A stretch of 64,000 nt of DNA from JANXQZ01 sp038225555 (GTDB lineage: Bacteria > Acidobacteriota > Terriglobia > Bryobacterales > Bryobacteraceae), in assembly GCA_038225555.1 (NCBI GenBank), contig JBBRRB010000005.1, positions 62,001 to 126,000 on the forward strand, written 5' to 3'. Below the pieces are notes generated by a model that did not search any database, was not told the origin of the DNA, and saw only the letters and a list, made by a program, of their open reading frames with translations. The number at the start of each line of letters is the position of its first letter. Positions within the stretch are counted from its first letter, which is position 1. Of this stretch, positions 13,903 through 24,521 are shown piece after piece. A program made the position numbers and the translations under genes.

Positions 13903-15531
13903 CTAAGCAGTCCGCCGCGCCACCACAAATGTAATATCGTCCGCCGGTGGCGCGGAACCCATCCATTCCGCGAGCTGCCGCTGTACGGCATCGCACACTT
14001 CCTTCGCCGTGCCGCACCCGTTCTCCGCCAAAATTCGAGCCAGCCGATCCTCGCCGAACTGATCGTCCGAATCCGGCCCGCAAGCCTCCGTCACGCCATC
14101 GCTAAACATCACCACGCCGTCGCCTACATTCAGATGACAGATCCTTTGCTCGTACAACGCCTTGGGAAGAATTCCCAGAATGATACCGGTGGACTCAAGC
14201 TCTTCAACCCTGCCTTCGCACCGGACCAGCAGCGGCGGATTGTGCCCGGCGTTGCAATACGTCATGTCTCCAGTCGCGGGATCGTAGATTCCCACAAATA
14301 GACTGATGAACCGGTTCTTGGGACAGTTGCTCGCGATAATCCGGTTGAGTCTTGTGATCAGCCCCGCCAGATTTGAGGGATCCTCGAATAGCACTTGCAC
14401 TCGGGCTTGCAGATTAGACATCAGCATGGCGGCCGGCATGCCCTTCCCCGCTACATCCGCCACCAGGATTGCCACGCGGCCGTCTTCGTAAGTGATAAAG
14501 TCGTAATAATCGCCGCCCACCGTGCGGCATGGAGAATTGTAACCGGCCAAATCGATCCCTGCCAACGTTGGCGCTTCGGTAGGCAGCAGACCGCGCTGGA
14601 TCACCGCCGCCTGCTCCAGCTCATTGGCCAGCAAGCGCTCGGTCTGCTCCACCTCCGCCAAACGAGCATGCTCAATCCGGATTGCCGCGACGTTGGCCAT
14701 CACCGTCAGCAAGTTCAAATCGTGCTTGCTGAACTCATGTATCAAATGAGGCGAATCCAAATAAATCAGCCCGATGACGCGGCTCTCCGTCTGTAGCGGG
14801 ACCGCCAGAATGCTGCGGACTTGCTGCTGCACGATGCTCATTCGTTCCGCGAACGCCTGGTCCAGCCGCGCGTCCCGAACCAGCAGCGATGTGCGGTCGT
14901 TCAGAACCTTGTCTCGAACGGCCGTACTGATCCGGAAGCCCTCGCCCTTGGCGGCCCGCGTCTCGAGTTCACCGTTTTCGATCGTCATTAGCACGCCTCT
15001 AGCCGCGCCGACTGCATCGATCGAGAGGTCCATGATTAGCTGGAACAACTCGCCCAGGGGACGATGGCCTGCTAGCTCGCGGCCCGCCCGGATCAGCGCG
15101 CTGATCTGCCGGCCGCCATCCAGCTCCGTGCCGTCGCTGAGCACGTCGGCCAAGTCGGTGACAATGGTAGTCGAGCCGGGCGGTATCGACGCTGTACCCT
15201 CGACAAACATCACCGTCTTGTCGAGCGCCGGCTGATTGCCGCGCTGCAACTCGATCGCGATGTGGCCAGCCGTTATGCGATCGGTCGGCGCCAGTGTATG
15301 GGGGCCATTGATCCGCGCCCCATTGACCATGGTGCCGTTCTTGCTTCCCAGATCCCGCAACACCCAGCCGTGTCCGATGCGTTCAAGGGAGAGATGCTGG
15401 CGGGATAAACCTGCGTCTTCCGGATAACAAAGCTCGTTCGCGCTCGATCTGCCCAGTGTTAGGCGGTCCTTGTCGAGGGCCATCGTTTGCGTTTTACCGT
15501 CGGGCGTGCGGATCAACAACTCTTGCATCAC
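13903..15531 (-). CDS. FHA-GAF-PP2C (SpoIIE-type) serine phosphatase
   Basis: The 542-residue protein has three domains. An FHA domain (about 1-95) carries LTLGRSSANE, LSRQHL and DLGSKNGTMVNG, the phosphothreonine-binding set. A GAF domain (about 150-300) includes LAVPLQTESRVIGLIYLDSP. A SpoIIE-like PP2C phosphatase (about 330-540) carries VGGDYYDFI, VADVAGKGMPAAM, YCNAGHNPPLL and MFSDGVTEA, with the metal-binding aspartates in place. Such proteins relieve anti-sigma antagonists or act in phosphorelay partner switching. The FHA domain suggests it is recruited to phosphorylated partners, probably substrates of a Ser/Thr kinase encoded elsewhere. No membrane segment is visible. Confidence 0.92.
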   Translation of the reverse strand: MMQELLIRTPDGKTQTMALDKDRLTLGRSSANELCYPEDAGLSRQHLSLERIGHGWVLRDLGSKNGTMVNGARINGPHTLAPTDRITAGHIAIELQRGNQPALDKTVMFVEGTASIPPGSTTIVTDLADVLSDGTELDGGRQISALIRAGRELAGHRPLGELFQLIMDLSIDAVGAARGVLMTIENGELETRAAKGEGFRISTAVRDKVLNDRTSLLVRDARLDQAFAERMSIVQQQVRSILAVPLQTESRVIGLIYLDSPHLIHEFSKHDLNLLTVMANVAAIRIEHARLAEVEQTERLLANELEQAAVIQRGLLPTEAPTLAGIDLAGYNSPCRTVGGDYYDFITYEDGRVAILVADVAGKGMPAAMLMSNLQARVQVLFEDPSNLAGLITRLNRIIASNCPKNRFISLFVGIYDPATGDMTYCNAGHNPPLLVRCEGRVEELESTGIILGILPKALYEQRICHLNVGDGVVMFSDGVTEACGPDSDDQFGEDRLARILAENGCGTAKEVCDAVQRQLAEWMGSAPPADDITFVVARRTA

Positions 15532-15560
15532 TACGGTCAGCTTACTAAACTCAATTACGG

Positions 15561-15976
15561 GTGCGAATTCACCTCTATTACATCGGCAAGCCCCGCGATC
15601 CTCAAGCCAATGAAATGGCGCGCGACTACATGAAGCGCTGCGAGCGCCACGGCAAGAACGAGATGCGGGAAATCCAGCCCAATCGTTTCGAGCTGTGGGA
15701 GCGGCATCCTTCGGCTGCTAAAATCTTCCTGGATCCCGCCGGACGCGTGCTTGACTCTTACCAATTCTCGGAGGTGATTGGAAAGGCCGAACGTGAAGCG
15801 CGCGATCTGGTATTCGTGGTGGGTGGACACGATGGATTGCCCGCAGGCTGGCGCGAGCGTGCCGACTGGCTTCTCTCGCTCTCGGCCATGACATACCCGC
15901 ATGAACTCGCCCGCGTCATGCTGGCCGAACAGATTTACCGCGCGTTCACCATCCTGCGCGGACACCCCTACCCGAA

Positions 15977-15980
<4 letters not shown>
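15561..15980 (+). CDS. rlmH: 23S rRNA pseudouridine-1915 N3-methyltransferase RlmH
   Basis: This 139-residue SPOUT enzyme starts at GTG. It carries the RlmH core: FVVGGHDGLPAG (SAM-binding knot), LLSLSAMTYPHELARVMLAEQIYRAF and the terminal GHPYPK ending. RlmH methylates pseudouridine 1915 in helix 69 of 23S rRNA, late in ribosome assembly. Length is slightly below the usual 155-160 because the N-terminal region is compact. Its stop overlaps the start of the following FAD oxidoreductase by 4 bases. Confidence 0.93.
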
Positions 15981-17650
<1,670 letters not shown>

Positions 17651-17666
17651 TGCCAGAATTGAAGAG

Positions 17667-18131
17667 ATGCGTACTCTGAGTCTGTTCTTGATTGCCTTGT
17701 CCATGACAGCCGCAGACCCCGCAGCCAAGCCCAATTTTTCTGGGACATGGGTTCTGAATCTGGACCGGAGCGAGTTCGGCACCCAGGCAACTCCGAAAAA
17801 GCTGGTTCAAAAGATCAGCCACAAAGGGGTCCGCTTGGACGTTGAATCGACAGAAGTCTCGCCTCTCGACCAGGAAGTGAAGCTGACTCTTAACTACCTC
17901 ACCGATGGCAAAGAGACCAGCAACACTGTCGGCGGCACGGAAGTCAAATCCACTGCTAGCTGGAGCGGAAGCGAACTATCGGTTCACTCCCGATCCACCT
18001 TCGGGGGGCGCTCGGTGGATCTGAAAGACCGCTGGAAGCTGGCCGAGGCTGGCGAGACGTTGATCGTCTCGCGCCGCTTCGAAGGCTCGGGAGGAACCGT
18101 CGATCAGGTGCTCGTTTTCGACAAGAAATAA
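17667..18131 (+). CDS. Small secreted hypothetical protein
   Basis: The open frame extends upstream to 17616, but the ATG at 17667 gives a clean signal peptide (MRTLSLFLIALSMTAADPA) and 154 residues. The mature part opens PNFSGTWVLNLDRSEFG, a motif common in small secreted Acidobacterial proteins. It then alternates strands (VQKISHKGVRLDVEST, VKLTLNYLTDGKETSN, LSVHSRSTFGGRSVDLKDRWKL), suggesting a lipocalin-like barrel. No ligand or enzyme activity can be stated. It starts 16 bases after the FAD oxidoreductase and may share its transcript. Confidence 0.8.
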   Translation: MRTLSLFLIALSMTAADPAAKPNFSGTWVLNLDRSEFGTQATPKKLVQKISHKGVRLDVESTEVSPLDQEVKLTLNYLTDGKETSNTVGGTEVKSTASWSGSELSVHSRSTFGGRSVDLKDRWKLAEAGETLIVSRRFEGSGGTVDQVLVFDKK

Positions 18132-18132
18132 G

Positions 18133-19182
18133 TCAGCGCCGGACCTTGCGCAGCAACCCCAGCAGCATCAAGCCCGCCGTCAGCAAGCCGATTGTTCCCG
18201 GTTCTGGAGTAGTAAGGCCACTGGTGTCGGCGAACGGAATCGGATCGATGAGGAATGCATGGGTCTGGCCGTTGAAGGTGCCGCTGCCCACGATGTCTCC
18301 AGCGCTATTGATCCCGTATGCCTGCTGCAGCACCCAGCCGGAATTCGCTGGAATCAGCCCGTTCAAATCCGACATGTGGCCGTTGTAGTACAAGAAAGCA
18401 TGCTGATCCGAGCTACCCGCCAGCCAGCTATACCCCACAATGGCGCCTGAGTTGTTGATGCCATACGCGTAGCTGCTTGCCCCGCCCAGCGTGCCCAGGT
18501 CCGTCAAGGCGCCTCCCGTTGTCAGGAACGCGTGCTCGTATCCGCTGGCAAGATTGGCATGCCCCACCACTTGTCCGCTGTCGTTGATCGCGGTAGCGTA
18601 GCTGCTATTCCCTCCCAAAGTGCCCACGGCCTGAATGCCCGATCCCGCACTCCAGATGAAACCGCGAAACGCGTTGCCCGGAACGCTTCCGTAACCAGCC
18701 ACTACTCCGGAAGCGTTGATTGCATTGGCCGAACTCCAACCTCCGGCAAATAGAACGCCCAGATCAACCATCCTGCCGCTGGAATATACGAAGGCATGTC
18801 CGTTGCTGCCGACCACTTGGCCCGAGGCGTTAATATCCATTGCAGCCGTGCCCGCGCCCAGGTCAGTTACCTGGCCGTGATTCCAAACGGTCCCATGAGA
18901 TTGCCCGGACTCATAAGAAACGCCGGCTACTGCGCCTGACGAGTTTACGCCATAGGCGAAGGACTCGGAGGCTTGCGAGTTCAAATCCAGCGCAGCAGAA
19001 CCGCTCGAACTGAATGCGTGGCTGTCGTTAGCCGCCGTTTGCGCCCAACCGACCACCAAGCCGGCGTCGTTCACCCGATAACCAACGGAGTTTGTTCCGC
19101 CGAATCCGCCAAGGTCGATGACGGTGATCGGACCCGCATTCAGCAGGCCGATTGCGATAATCCCTAGAAAGAGTGCCCTCAT
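18133..19182 (-). CDS. HAF-repeat PEP-CTERM exoprotein
   Basis: The 349-residue protein has an N-terminal signal peptide (MRALFLGIIAIGLLNAGP). It then has a series of about 40-50-residue repeats containing N..G.VVG and HAF motifs: SHAFSS, GHAFVYSSG, EHAFLTTGG, QHAFLYYNG and THAFLID. It ends with a PEP-CTERM sorting signal, TTPEPGTIGLLTAGLMLLGLLRKVRR in two pieces: PEP, a hydrophobic stretch, then basic residues. PEP-CTERM proteins are processed by an exosortase and released to the surface or matrix. HAF repeats probably form a beta-propeller-like scaffold; the ligand is unknown. No exosortase gene is in the window. It converges with the preceding secreted protein with a 1-base gap. Confidence 0.9.
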   Translation of the reverse strand: MRALFLGIIAIGLLNAGPITVIDLGGFGGTNSVGYRVNDAGLVVGWAQTAANDSHAFSSSGSAALDLNSQASESFAYGVNSSGAVAGVSYESGQSHGTVWNHGQVTDLGAGTAAMDINASGQVVGSNGHAFVYSSGRMVDLGVLFAGGWSSANAINASGVVAGYGSVPGNAFRGFIWSAGSGIQAVGTLGGNSSYATAINDSGQVVGHANLASGYEHAFLTTGGALTDLGTLGGASSYAYGINNSGAIVGYSWLAGSSDQHAFLYYNGHMSDLNGLIPANSGWVLQQAYGINSAGDIVGSGTFNGQTHAFLIDPIPFADTSGLTTPEPGTIGLLTAGLMLLGLLRKVRR

Positions 19183-19496
19183 TGTTTACACCGAGCGCCC
19201 GCACTGAACCAAGCTGGTGCGTGTGGCTGTTCGAGTATCACACGGCAACTCGCTTTATTAGCATAACCGATAGTTTCATTTTTGCGTCCAATTTATTTAA
19301 AGTACTGGGCTTTATTCCCTAAAGTAAACACGAGTACTCCCAACCACATTTAGGGCCTACTTAGTTGCTGCGAGCCAACTCGCACGCATGAACCCTGAAT
19401 CTCGCATCGACCCGGTTCCGGCAATCCTTAACGACGATCATTCATTTCTGTAACGATTCCGGCCCAGGACTCACATCCATCTTGGATTCCTTTTGT
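19183..19496. other. Intergenic region between divergent HAF protein and ECF sigma gene
   Basis: This AT-richer stretch (especially 19250-19330) lies between divergent genes and must hold both promoters. No convincing -35/-10 pair, operator or hairpin could be singled out. No coding frame is supported. Confidence 0.5.
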
Positions 19497-20129
19497 ATGT
19501 CCACCAACGCCGCTCTCATCGCCCCCGCCCGTCCATGTCCTCGAAACGTTACCTCCGGAGCACGGTTCGAGACCGTGTCCTTCGATCAGGATTACATCAC
19601 CCGGCTTACTAACGGTGAACCCCAAACCGAGCAGCACTTTTGCGGGTACTTCGGAGATCTGCTCCAGATTAAGCTCCGCGCGCGGGTGCGTTCGCCGCAA
19701 CTTATCGAAGACGTCAAGCAAGAGACCCTCCTGCGCGTTTTCAAGGATCTTCGCGCGGGCAAAATTAAACACCCCGAGGCCTTGGGGGCATACGTCAACT
19801 CGGTCTGCAACTACGTGCTGTTCGAAGCTTTCCGGGCTGATTCACGCTTCAGCGACATCGGCGAGGAAGGCCCGGCGATGATCGACCAAAAATCGCGCGC
19901 CGACGAATTCTTCATCACGCGCGAACGCAAGGATCACGTTGCGGCGGTGCTCAAGGATATGCCCGAGAAGGATCGCCAACTTCTCATTGCCGTTTTCCTC
20001 AACGAGGAGGACAAGGACGAAGTCTGCCGCAGGTTCAACATCGATCGCGGGTACTTGCGAGTTCTGCTGCACCGAGCCAGGTTGAAGTTCAAAGCCCTGT
20101 TCTTAGAAGCATATGCGGCTGCCCCCTGA
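19497..20129 (+). CDS. ECF-type RNA polymerase sigma factor (cassette 1)
   Basis: About 210 residues; the ATG at 19497 is preferred over one five codons upstream. Sigma region 2 lies around YFGDLLQIKLRARVRSPQLIEDVKQETLLRVFKDLR, with the typical EDVxQET helix. Region 4 is around LKDMPEKDRQLLIAVFLNEEDKDEVCRRF, followed by a helix-turn-helix ending YLRVLLHRARLKFK. This domain pair without region 3 is the ECF layout. A zf-HC2 anti-sigma gene follows after 50 bases, then an Oar-like receptor. The simplest reading is that it drives the receptor operon and possibly itself. A related sigma factor lies at 50426-51085 in front of a different output gene. Confidence 0.9.
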   Translation: MSTNAALIAPARPCPRNVTSGARFETVSFDQDYITRLTNGEPQTEQHFCGYFGDLLQIKLRARVRSPQLIEDVKQETLLRVFKDLRAGKIKHPEALGAYVNSVCNYVLFEAFRADSRFSDIGEEGPAMIDQKSRADEFFITRERKDHVAAVLKDMPEKDRQLLIAVFLNEEDKDEVCRRFNIDRGYLRVLLHRARLKFKALFLEAYAAAP

Positions 20130-20179
20130 CGCGAAGCTTTGAAACCAATGCAGGTTGAGAGTCACTATCGGGCAGGCCA

Positions 20180-20857
20180 ATGCGGATGGAACACGAATTA
20201 GCAATTAAGAGTCTAGCGGCTGAACGCTACCTGCTCAAAGAAATGACGCCCGAAGAGCGCGACGAATTTGAGGAGCACTATTTCAGTTGCTCCGAATGCG
20301 CCGACGCCGTGCGAACTGGAACCGCGTTGACGGTGAACGGTCGAGAGGCGGTGAAAGAGCAAGCCTTGCACCCTTCCCGCCCCGGACAGGTCGCGGTAAT
20401 TAGAACTTGTCCGGGCAACTCCGCACCCAAAGGCTCCAGAAGCAACCGATTCAAAGCATGGACGGCGAGCATCCCGGCGGCTGTGGCAGCCGCGCTCCTA
20501 CTAATGGCTGGAGGTCAAGAGCTAGTAATCGTTCGACACTTGAAGCAGCCAAGATCGGTCTCGCGTGCCACTCTGCATGCCCAAACGCGCGCGGCCAAGT
20601 CAGTTTTCAAAGTTACGGGACCTATGGACTCCGTGCTGGATCTGGAGATCGGCGATGAACGCGACCTCTCATCCTGTCGCATTGAATTGGTCGAAAACGG
20701 AGGCGTGATTAGCACGGTCTCGAACGCGCCCGTCCGGGACGGGATGACGGAACTGTACCTCCCCGGCACTTTCCCCAGCGGGGACTACGAGATTCTGGTG
20801 CGCGCACAATCCGATGGCGTCGAGGCAGGGCGCTTCCCGATTCGGATCGAGAGATAA
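20180..20857 (+). CDS. zf-HC2 membrane anti-sigma factor (cassette 1)
   Basis: The 225-residue protein starts with LAAERYLLKEMTPEERDEFEEHYFSCSECADAV. The H-x3-C-x2-C zinc motif (HYFSCSEC) is that of ZAS-type anti-sigma factors. One membrane helix follows near residues 95-118 (IPAAVAAALLLMAGGQELVIV). The periplasmic part (130-225) is beta-rich and ends GDYEILVRAQSDGVEAGRFPIRIER. It would hold the sigma factor at the membrane and release it on an outside signal. The layout is the same as in the protein at 49732-50385. It sits between its sigma gene and a TonB receptor, so the signal may be receptor-linked, as in Fec-like systems; that is inference. Confidence 0.87.
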   Translation: MRMEHELAIKSLAAERYLLKEMTPEERDEFEEHYFSCSECADAVRTGTALTVNGREAVKEQALHPSRPGQVAVIRTCPGNSAPKGSRSNRFKAWTASIPAAVAAALLLMAGGQELVIVRHLKQPRSVSRATLHAQTRAAKSVFKVTGPMDSVLDLEIGDERDLSSCRIELVENGGVISTVSNAPVRDGMTELYLPGTFPSGDYEILVRAQSDGVEAGRFPIRIER

Positions 20858-20901
20858 GAATTTGCTGTCGTGTATGCGTTACACTGAAATGCTTACACGA
20901 C

Positions 20902-23900
20902 ATGCGAAGGAATCTGATCGCCCTCCTGGTGGCCGCTTGCCCCTGCTTCGGACAGGGAGGGACGGCGGAACTTTTTGGAACGGTTCGCGACCCTTCCGGG
21001 CTGCCGATTAACGGGGCAAAGATTGAGGCGCAAGAGCACTCCACTGCTGCACGGTTTAATACGGCATCGGACGGAGCGGGCGAGTACCACCTGCTAGGTC
21101 TTCCCCCCGGCCAGTACGACGTGAGCGTGGAACGGACGGCCTTCCGAACATACCGTCAATCCAGCCTCGCGCTGCGCATCGGGGATCGGGCTCGAGTTGA
21201 CGTCGCTCTCCTGGTGGGTCAACCTGCGCAATCCATTGATGTGACCTCGTCCGCGCCCCTGGTACAAACTGCGGGCGGCGATGTGAACTTCCATGTCGAT
21301 GAGACCAGGATTGTCAACTTGCCGCTCGATGGCCGTAATTTCATCCCTCTGATCGCTCTCTCCCCAGGTGTTGCGCTGCCCGGGGGCGGGTCCCTGCTGC
21401 CTCGCATCAATGGCAGCCGTCCTCGAACCAACGAGTACATATACGACGGAATTAGCGCACTCCAGCCCGAACCCGGCCAAGTGGCGTTTTACCCGATCCT
21501 GGACGCGATCGAGGAGTTTCGTATCAATCTCAATTCTTACTCGCCGGAGTACGGGCGTTCCAACGGCGGCACCGTCATCGTGAACATGAAGTCGGGCGGC
21601 AACGAACTGCATGGGACGGCCTTCGAGTTTATCCGCAATGAGGTTCTGAACGCGAGGAATTACTTCGCTCCAGCGGGGTCGAAGCCGGAATTTCGCCGCA
21701 ATCAATACGGCGCAACCGTGGGCGGGCCAGTTTTGAGAAACAAGCTGTTCTTCTTTGTCGATTGGCAGGGTACGCGATTGCGGACCGGCGTTACGCGCAT
21801 CAGCACCGTGCCCACTCTGGCACAAAGGCAGGGTGCCTTTTCCGGAGCCGTCTTTGACCCGGCGTCGTCCCCGCGAACCCAGTTCGCGAACAACACAATT
21901 CCGGCCAATCGATTCGACCCCATTGCGGCTCAAGTGCTTCAGCATTATCCCTCGCCAAACTTATCGGGATTCGCAAACAACTATCAGCGAACCGCAGTGG
22001 AACCCGACAATCAAGACCAGTTTGATTCAAGGCTGGACTATCACATTGGGCAGAACCATCGCGTGTTCGGCCGGTACTCATTTCTTCGCGATGAAGATCA
22101 TCCCGTGACGCCTCTGCCCGACGGAAGCGGGACCATCGCTTCAGGCCTGATCAGCAATACGACCACTCGCGGCGATCAACTGGTGGCCGATTACGACTGG
22201 TCCGTTTCTCCCTCCGCTTTGAACGAGGCGCGGTTCGGCTACACCCGTCGCAATTCAAACGCAATGGGATTGCAGGACGGCAACATCAACGTGGCTGGGC
22301 TTCCCGCAAACTCGTTTGCGTCTGTGTTGCCGACGTTCTCCGTAACGGGTTATCAGCAGATCGGGCCGCAGTCAGGGGCAAACTCACGATTCACCACGTC
22401 GGTAACGGAGTATCTCGATACCTTTTCGCTGGTTCGCGGACGCCACACGATTAAGTTCGGCACGGACGTCCGCCGTGAGGCTCTCAACGTTCTTCAACCG
22501 CCCAATCCCACAGGAGTCTACAGCTTCACGATAACGGGCACTAACCAGTCGGGCATCGCGAACAGCGGCAACGCAGTGGCTTCGCTTTTGTTGGGACAGG
22601 TGAACGCATTCAACATCGATATTCAGGGCAGAACATTGCGGGAGCGGGCGCATATCGCGGAGTTCTTCATGGGCGACGACTGGAGAGTATCTAGTCGGCT
22701 CTCCTTGAACTTTGGCACGCGCTATACGCTCAACTTCCCGTCCACGGAAGTAGACGGGCAAGGTGCAGTGTTTAACCTGAACACTCAAGTGTTGGATTTT
22801 CCGCGCACGGCGCGCGAGATGGAGTGGCTCGATTTCGGTCCGCGCGTCGGGCTCGCGTACAGGTTGAGCGACAGTTTGGCGGTGCGGTCCGGCTACGGGA
22901 TGATCTGGTTTGAGCAGACCGGCATCACCACTCCCTTTACCTTGCCGCAGTTCCCGTTTGTGCAAACGGTGGGAAAACAATCGCAGGATAATCTTAACGC
23001 GGCATTTCAACTGTCCAGCGGACCGGCGGTGCAGGTGGGCTCGCCAAATCCGAATTCAGGGCTGGGGCAAGGAGTGTTCGGCGCTCAGCGCAACAATGGA
23101 TCGGGATACTCGCAACAGTGGAATATAACGCTGCAGAAGACGTTTGGCAGAGACCTGAATTTCGAAGTCGGTTACTTGGGATCGAAAAATACGCGGCTTG
23201 GATTGCCGGAGGCGAATCTCAATCAGGTGCCGGCGGCGGATCTGGCGATGGGCGCCGCGCTCCTGACTAAAGTGACGAATCCCTACTACGGGCAACTCCC
23301 CGCTTCTTCGTCACTCGAGACGGCGACCATCGCTCGGCAGCAACTCTTGCGTGCTTATCCGCGGTTTCAAACGGTGGCTCTGTTTCGGGATAACGTGGGG
23401 AACTCAAGCTACCACGCCCTGCAGGCCAAGCTGGAAAAGCGTTTCTCGGGGGGGCTTACGTTTACCTTCGCCTATACCTTCTCGAAGTTGATCGATGACG
23501 CGTCCAGCTACTTCTCGCAAACGATCTTTACCGGACCTGTCCTCAATAGCACGGGCGCGGCGGATGCGTTCAACCGTCACCTGGAGAAAGACGTTTCGAG
23601 CGGCGACATTCCGAGAGTGTTCTCCGCTGGCTGGGTGTATGAGATTCCTCGCTGGCGGAGGATTTCAGGTTGGGAGATCGGGGGCTTGGTGAGGGTGCAG
23701 GCGGGGGACGCCGTCGCGGTCACTCAGGCGACGAATCTCAATTCGAGTCTCGGCTATGCGGTGCAAAGGCCGAACCGGATCGCGAATCCCAATGTGTTTG
23801 CAAACCGAAGCGCGGCTGCTTGGTTTAATCCCGCGGCATTCACGCAAACGCCGCAGTTCGCCATCGGCAATAGCTCGCGAAATCCGGTGCGGGGTCCGGG

Positions 23901-24105
23901 ATTGCAGAATGCGGATCTGATGCTGGCCAAGACGTTTCGCATCACGGAGCGGATCGGGCTCCAGTTTCGGGCGGAAGTTTTCAATGTGGCGAATACTCCG
24001 CCGCTGAATGATCCGAATGGGAGCTTTGGTTCGCCTGCCTTTGGAACGATCACCAGCGCGGGTAATCCGCGAGTGTGGGAGTTTGCGGGCAGAGTGCGGT
24101 TTTAG
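20902..24105 (+). CDS. Oar-like TonB-dependent outer membrane receptor (cassette 1)
   Basis: The 1067-residue protein has a signal peptide, then a carboxypeptidase-regulatory-like beta-sandwich (GTVRDPSGLPINGAKIEAQE to LPPGQYDVSV, residues about 25-95). A plug domain follows (VNLPLDGRNFIPLIALSPGV, NEYIYDGISA, SPEYGRSNGGTVIVNMKSGGN), then a long beta-barrel ending in VWEFAGRVRF with the C-terminal phenylalanine used for outer-membrane insertion. Oar-like receptors are highly expanded in Solibacter-type Acidobacteria and probably import oligosaccharides or peptides. Coupling to an ECF sigma and anti-sigma gene immediately upstream suggests inducible expression. It is intact, unlike the receptor at 58.7 kb. 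Confidence 0.92.
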   Translation: MRRNLIALLVAACPCFGQGGTAELFGTVRDPSGLPINGAKIEAQEHSTAARFNTASDGAGEYHLLGLPPGQYDVSVERTAFRTYRQSSLALRIGDRARVDVALLVGQPAQSIDVTSSAPLVQTAGGDVNFHVDETRIVNLPLDGRNFIPLIALSPGVALPGGGSLLPRINGSRPRTNEYIYDGISALQPEPGQVAFYPILDAIEEFRINLNSYSPEYGRSNGGTVIVNMKSGGNELHGTAFEFIRNEVLNARNYFAPAGSKPEFRRNQYGATVGGPVLRNKLFFFVDWQGTRLRTGVTRISTVPTLAQRQGAFSGAVFDPASSPRTQFANNTIPANRFDPIAAQVLQHYPSPNLSGFANNYQRTAVEPDNQDQFDSRLDYHIGQNHRVFGRYSFLRDEDHPVTPLPDGSGTIASGLISNTTTRGDQLVADYDWSVSPSALNEARFGYTRRNSNAMGLQDGNINVAGLPANSFASVLPTFSVTGYQQIGPQSGANSRFTTSVTEYLDTFSLVRGRHTIKFGTDVRREALNVLQPPNPTGVYSFTITGTNQSGIANSGNAVASLLLGQVNAFNIDIQGRTLRERAHIAEFFMGDDWRVSSRLSLNFGTRYTLNFPSTEVDGQGAVFNLNTQVLDFPRTAREMEWLDFGPRVGLAYRLSDSLAVRSGYGMIWFEQTGITTPFTLPQFPFVQTVGKQSQDNLNAAFQLSSGPAVQVGSPNPNSGLGQGVFGAQRNNGSGYSQQWNITLQKTFGRDLNFEVGYLGSKNTRLGLPEANLNQVPAADLAMGAALLTKVTNPYYGQLPASSSLETATIARQQLLRAYPRFQTVALFRDNVGNSSYHALQAKLEKRFSGGLTFTFAYTFSKLIDDASSYFSQTIFTGPVLNSTGAADAFNRHLEKDVSSGDIPRVFSAGWVYEIPRWRRISGWEIGGLVRVQAGDAVAVTQATNLNSSLGYAVQRPNRIANPNVFANRSAAAWFNPAAFTQTPQFAIGNSSRNPVRGPGLQNADLMLAKTFRITERIGLQFRAEVFNVANTPPLNDPNGSFGSPAFGTITSAGNPRVWEFAGRVRF

Positions 24106-24519
24106 CTAGCCGTTTTCGACGCGCGCCTTCATATCCGAGTACGCCGTTTCGATGAGCCTGCTTAGCGCAGCGGCGTTCGGGGCCGTTCCCGGTCTCAGTT
24201 TCACATGGCGCATGAACTTGCCGATGCCTAGCAACAAGCGGGCCGGATCCGGCAGGGCTGCGCCGCGAAAAAAACCCACGTTGACGTGCGAGGTGAATAC
24301 ATTGACATAACCGAAGGGCGCATCTCCTAAACATGCAACCGGGCAGCCGTCATGCAAAAGCTCGCGGACTTCGTCCCCGCACGTTCGCATCACCTCAAAC
24401 CACTGCTGCGCGATGGCTCCCAATTCACCGGCCTGCTCTTTTAGCCACGCATCAATGGCGGGATCACGCTCGACAGCGCCGTTGAATCGCAACAATTCCG
24501 TCGACTGCGCCGATCTCAT
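24106..24519 (-). CDS. DUF1801 (YdhG-like) protein
   Basis: The 137-residue protein has the DUF1801 pattern. A helical N-terminus is followed by VMRTCGDEVRELLHDGCPVACLGDAPFGYVNVFTSHVNVGFFRGAALPD and a C-terminal FMRHVKLRPG strand plus helix. Members are small, single-domain proteins related to iron-sulphur or phosphate handling in some lineages, but function is unproven. Its stop is directly adjacent to the end of the convergent TonB receptor gene. It is followed upstream, on the same strand, by a GlcG/HbpS-like gene with a 2-base gap. Confidence 0.78.
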   Translation of the reverse strand: MRSAQSTELLRFNGAVERDPAIDAWLKEQAGELGAIAQQWFEVMRTCGDEVRELLHDGCPVACLGDAPFGYVNVFTSHVNVGFFRGAALPDPARLLLGIGKFMRHVKLRPGTAPNAAALSRLIETAYSDMKARVENG

Positions 24520-24521
24520 GC

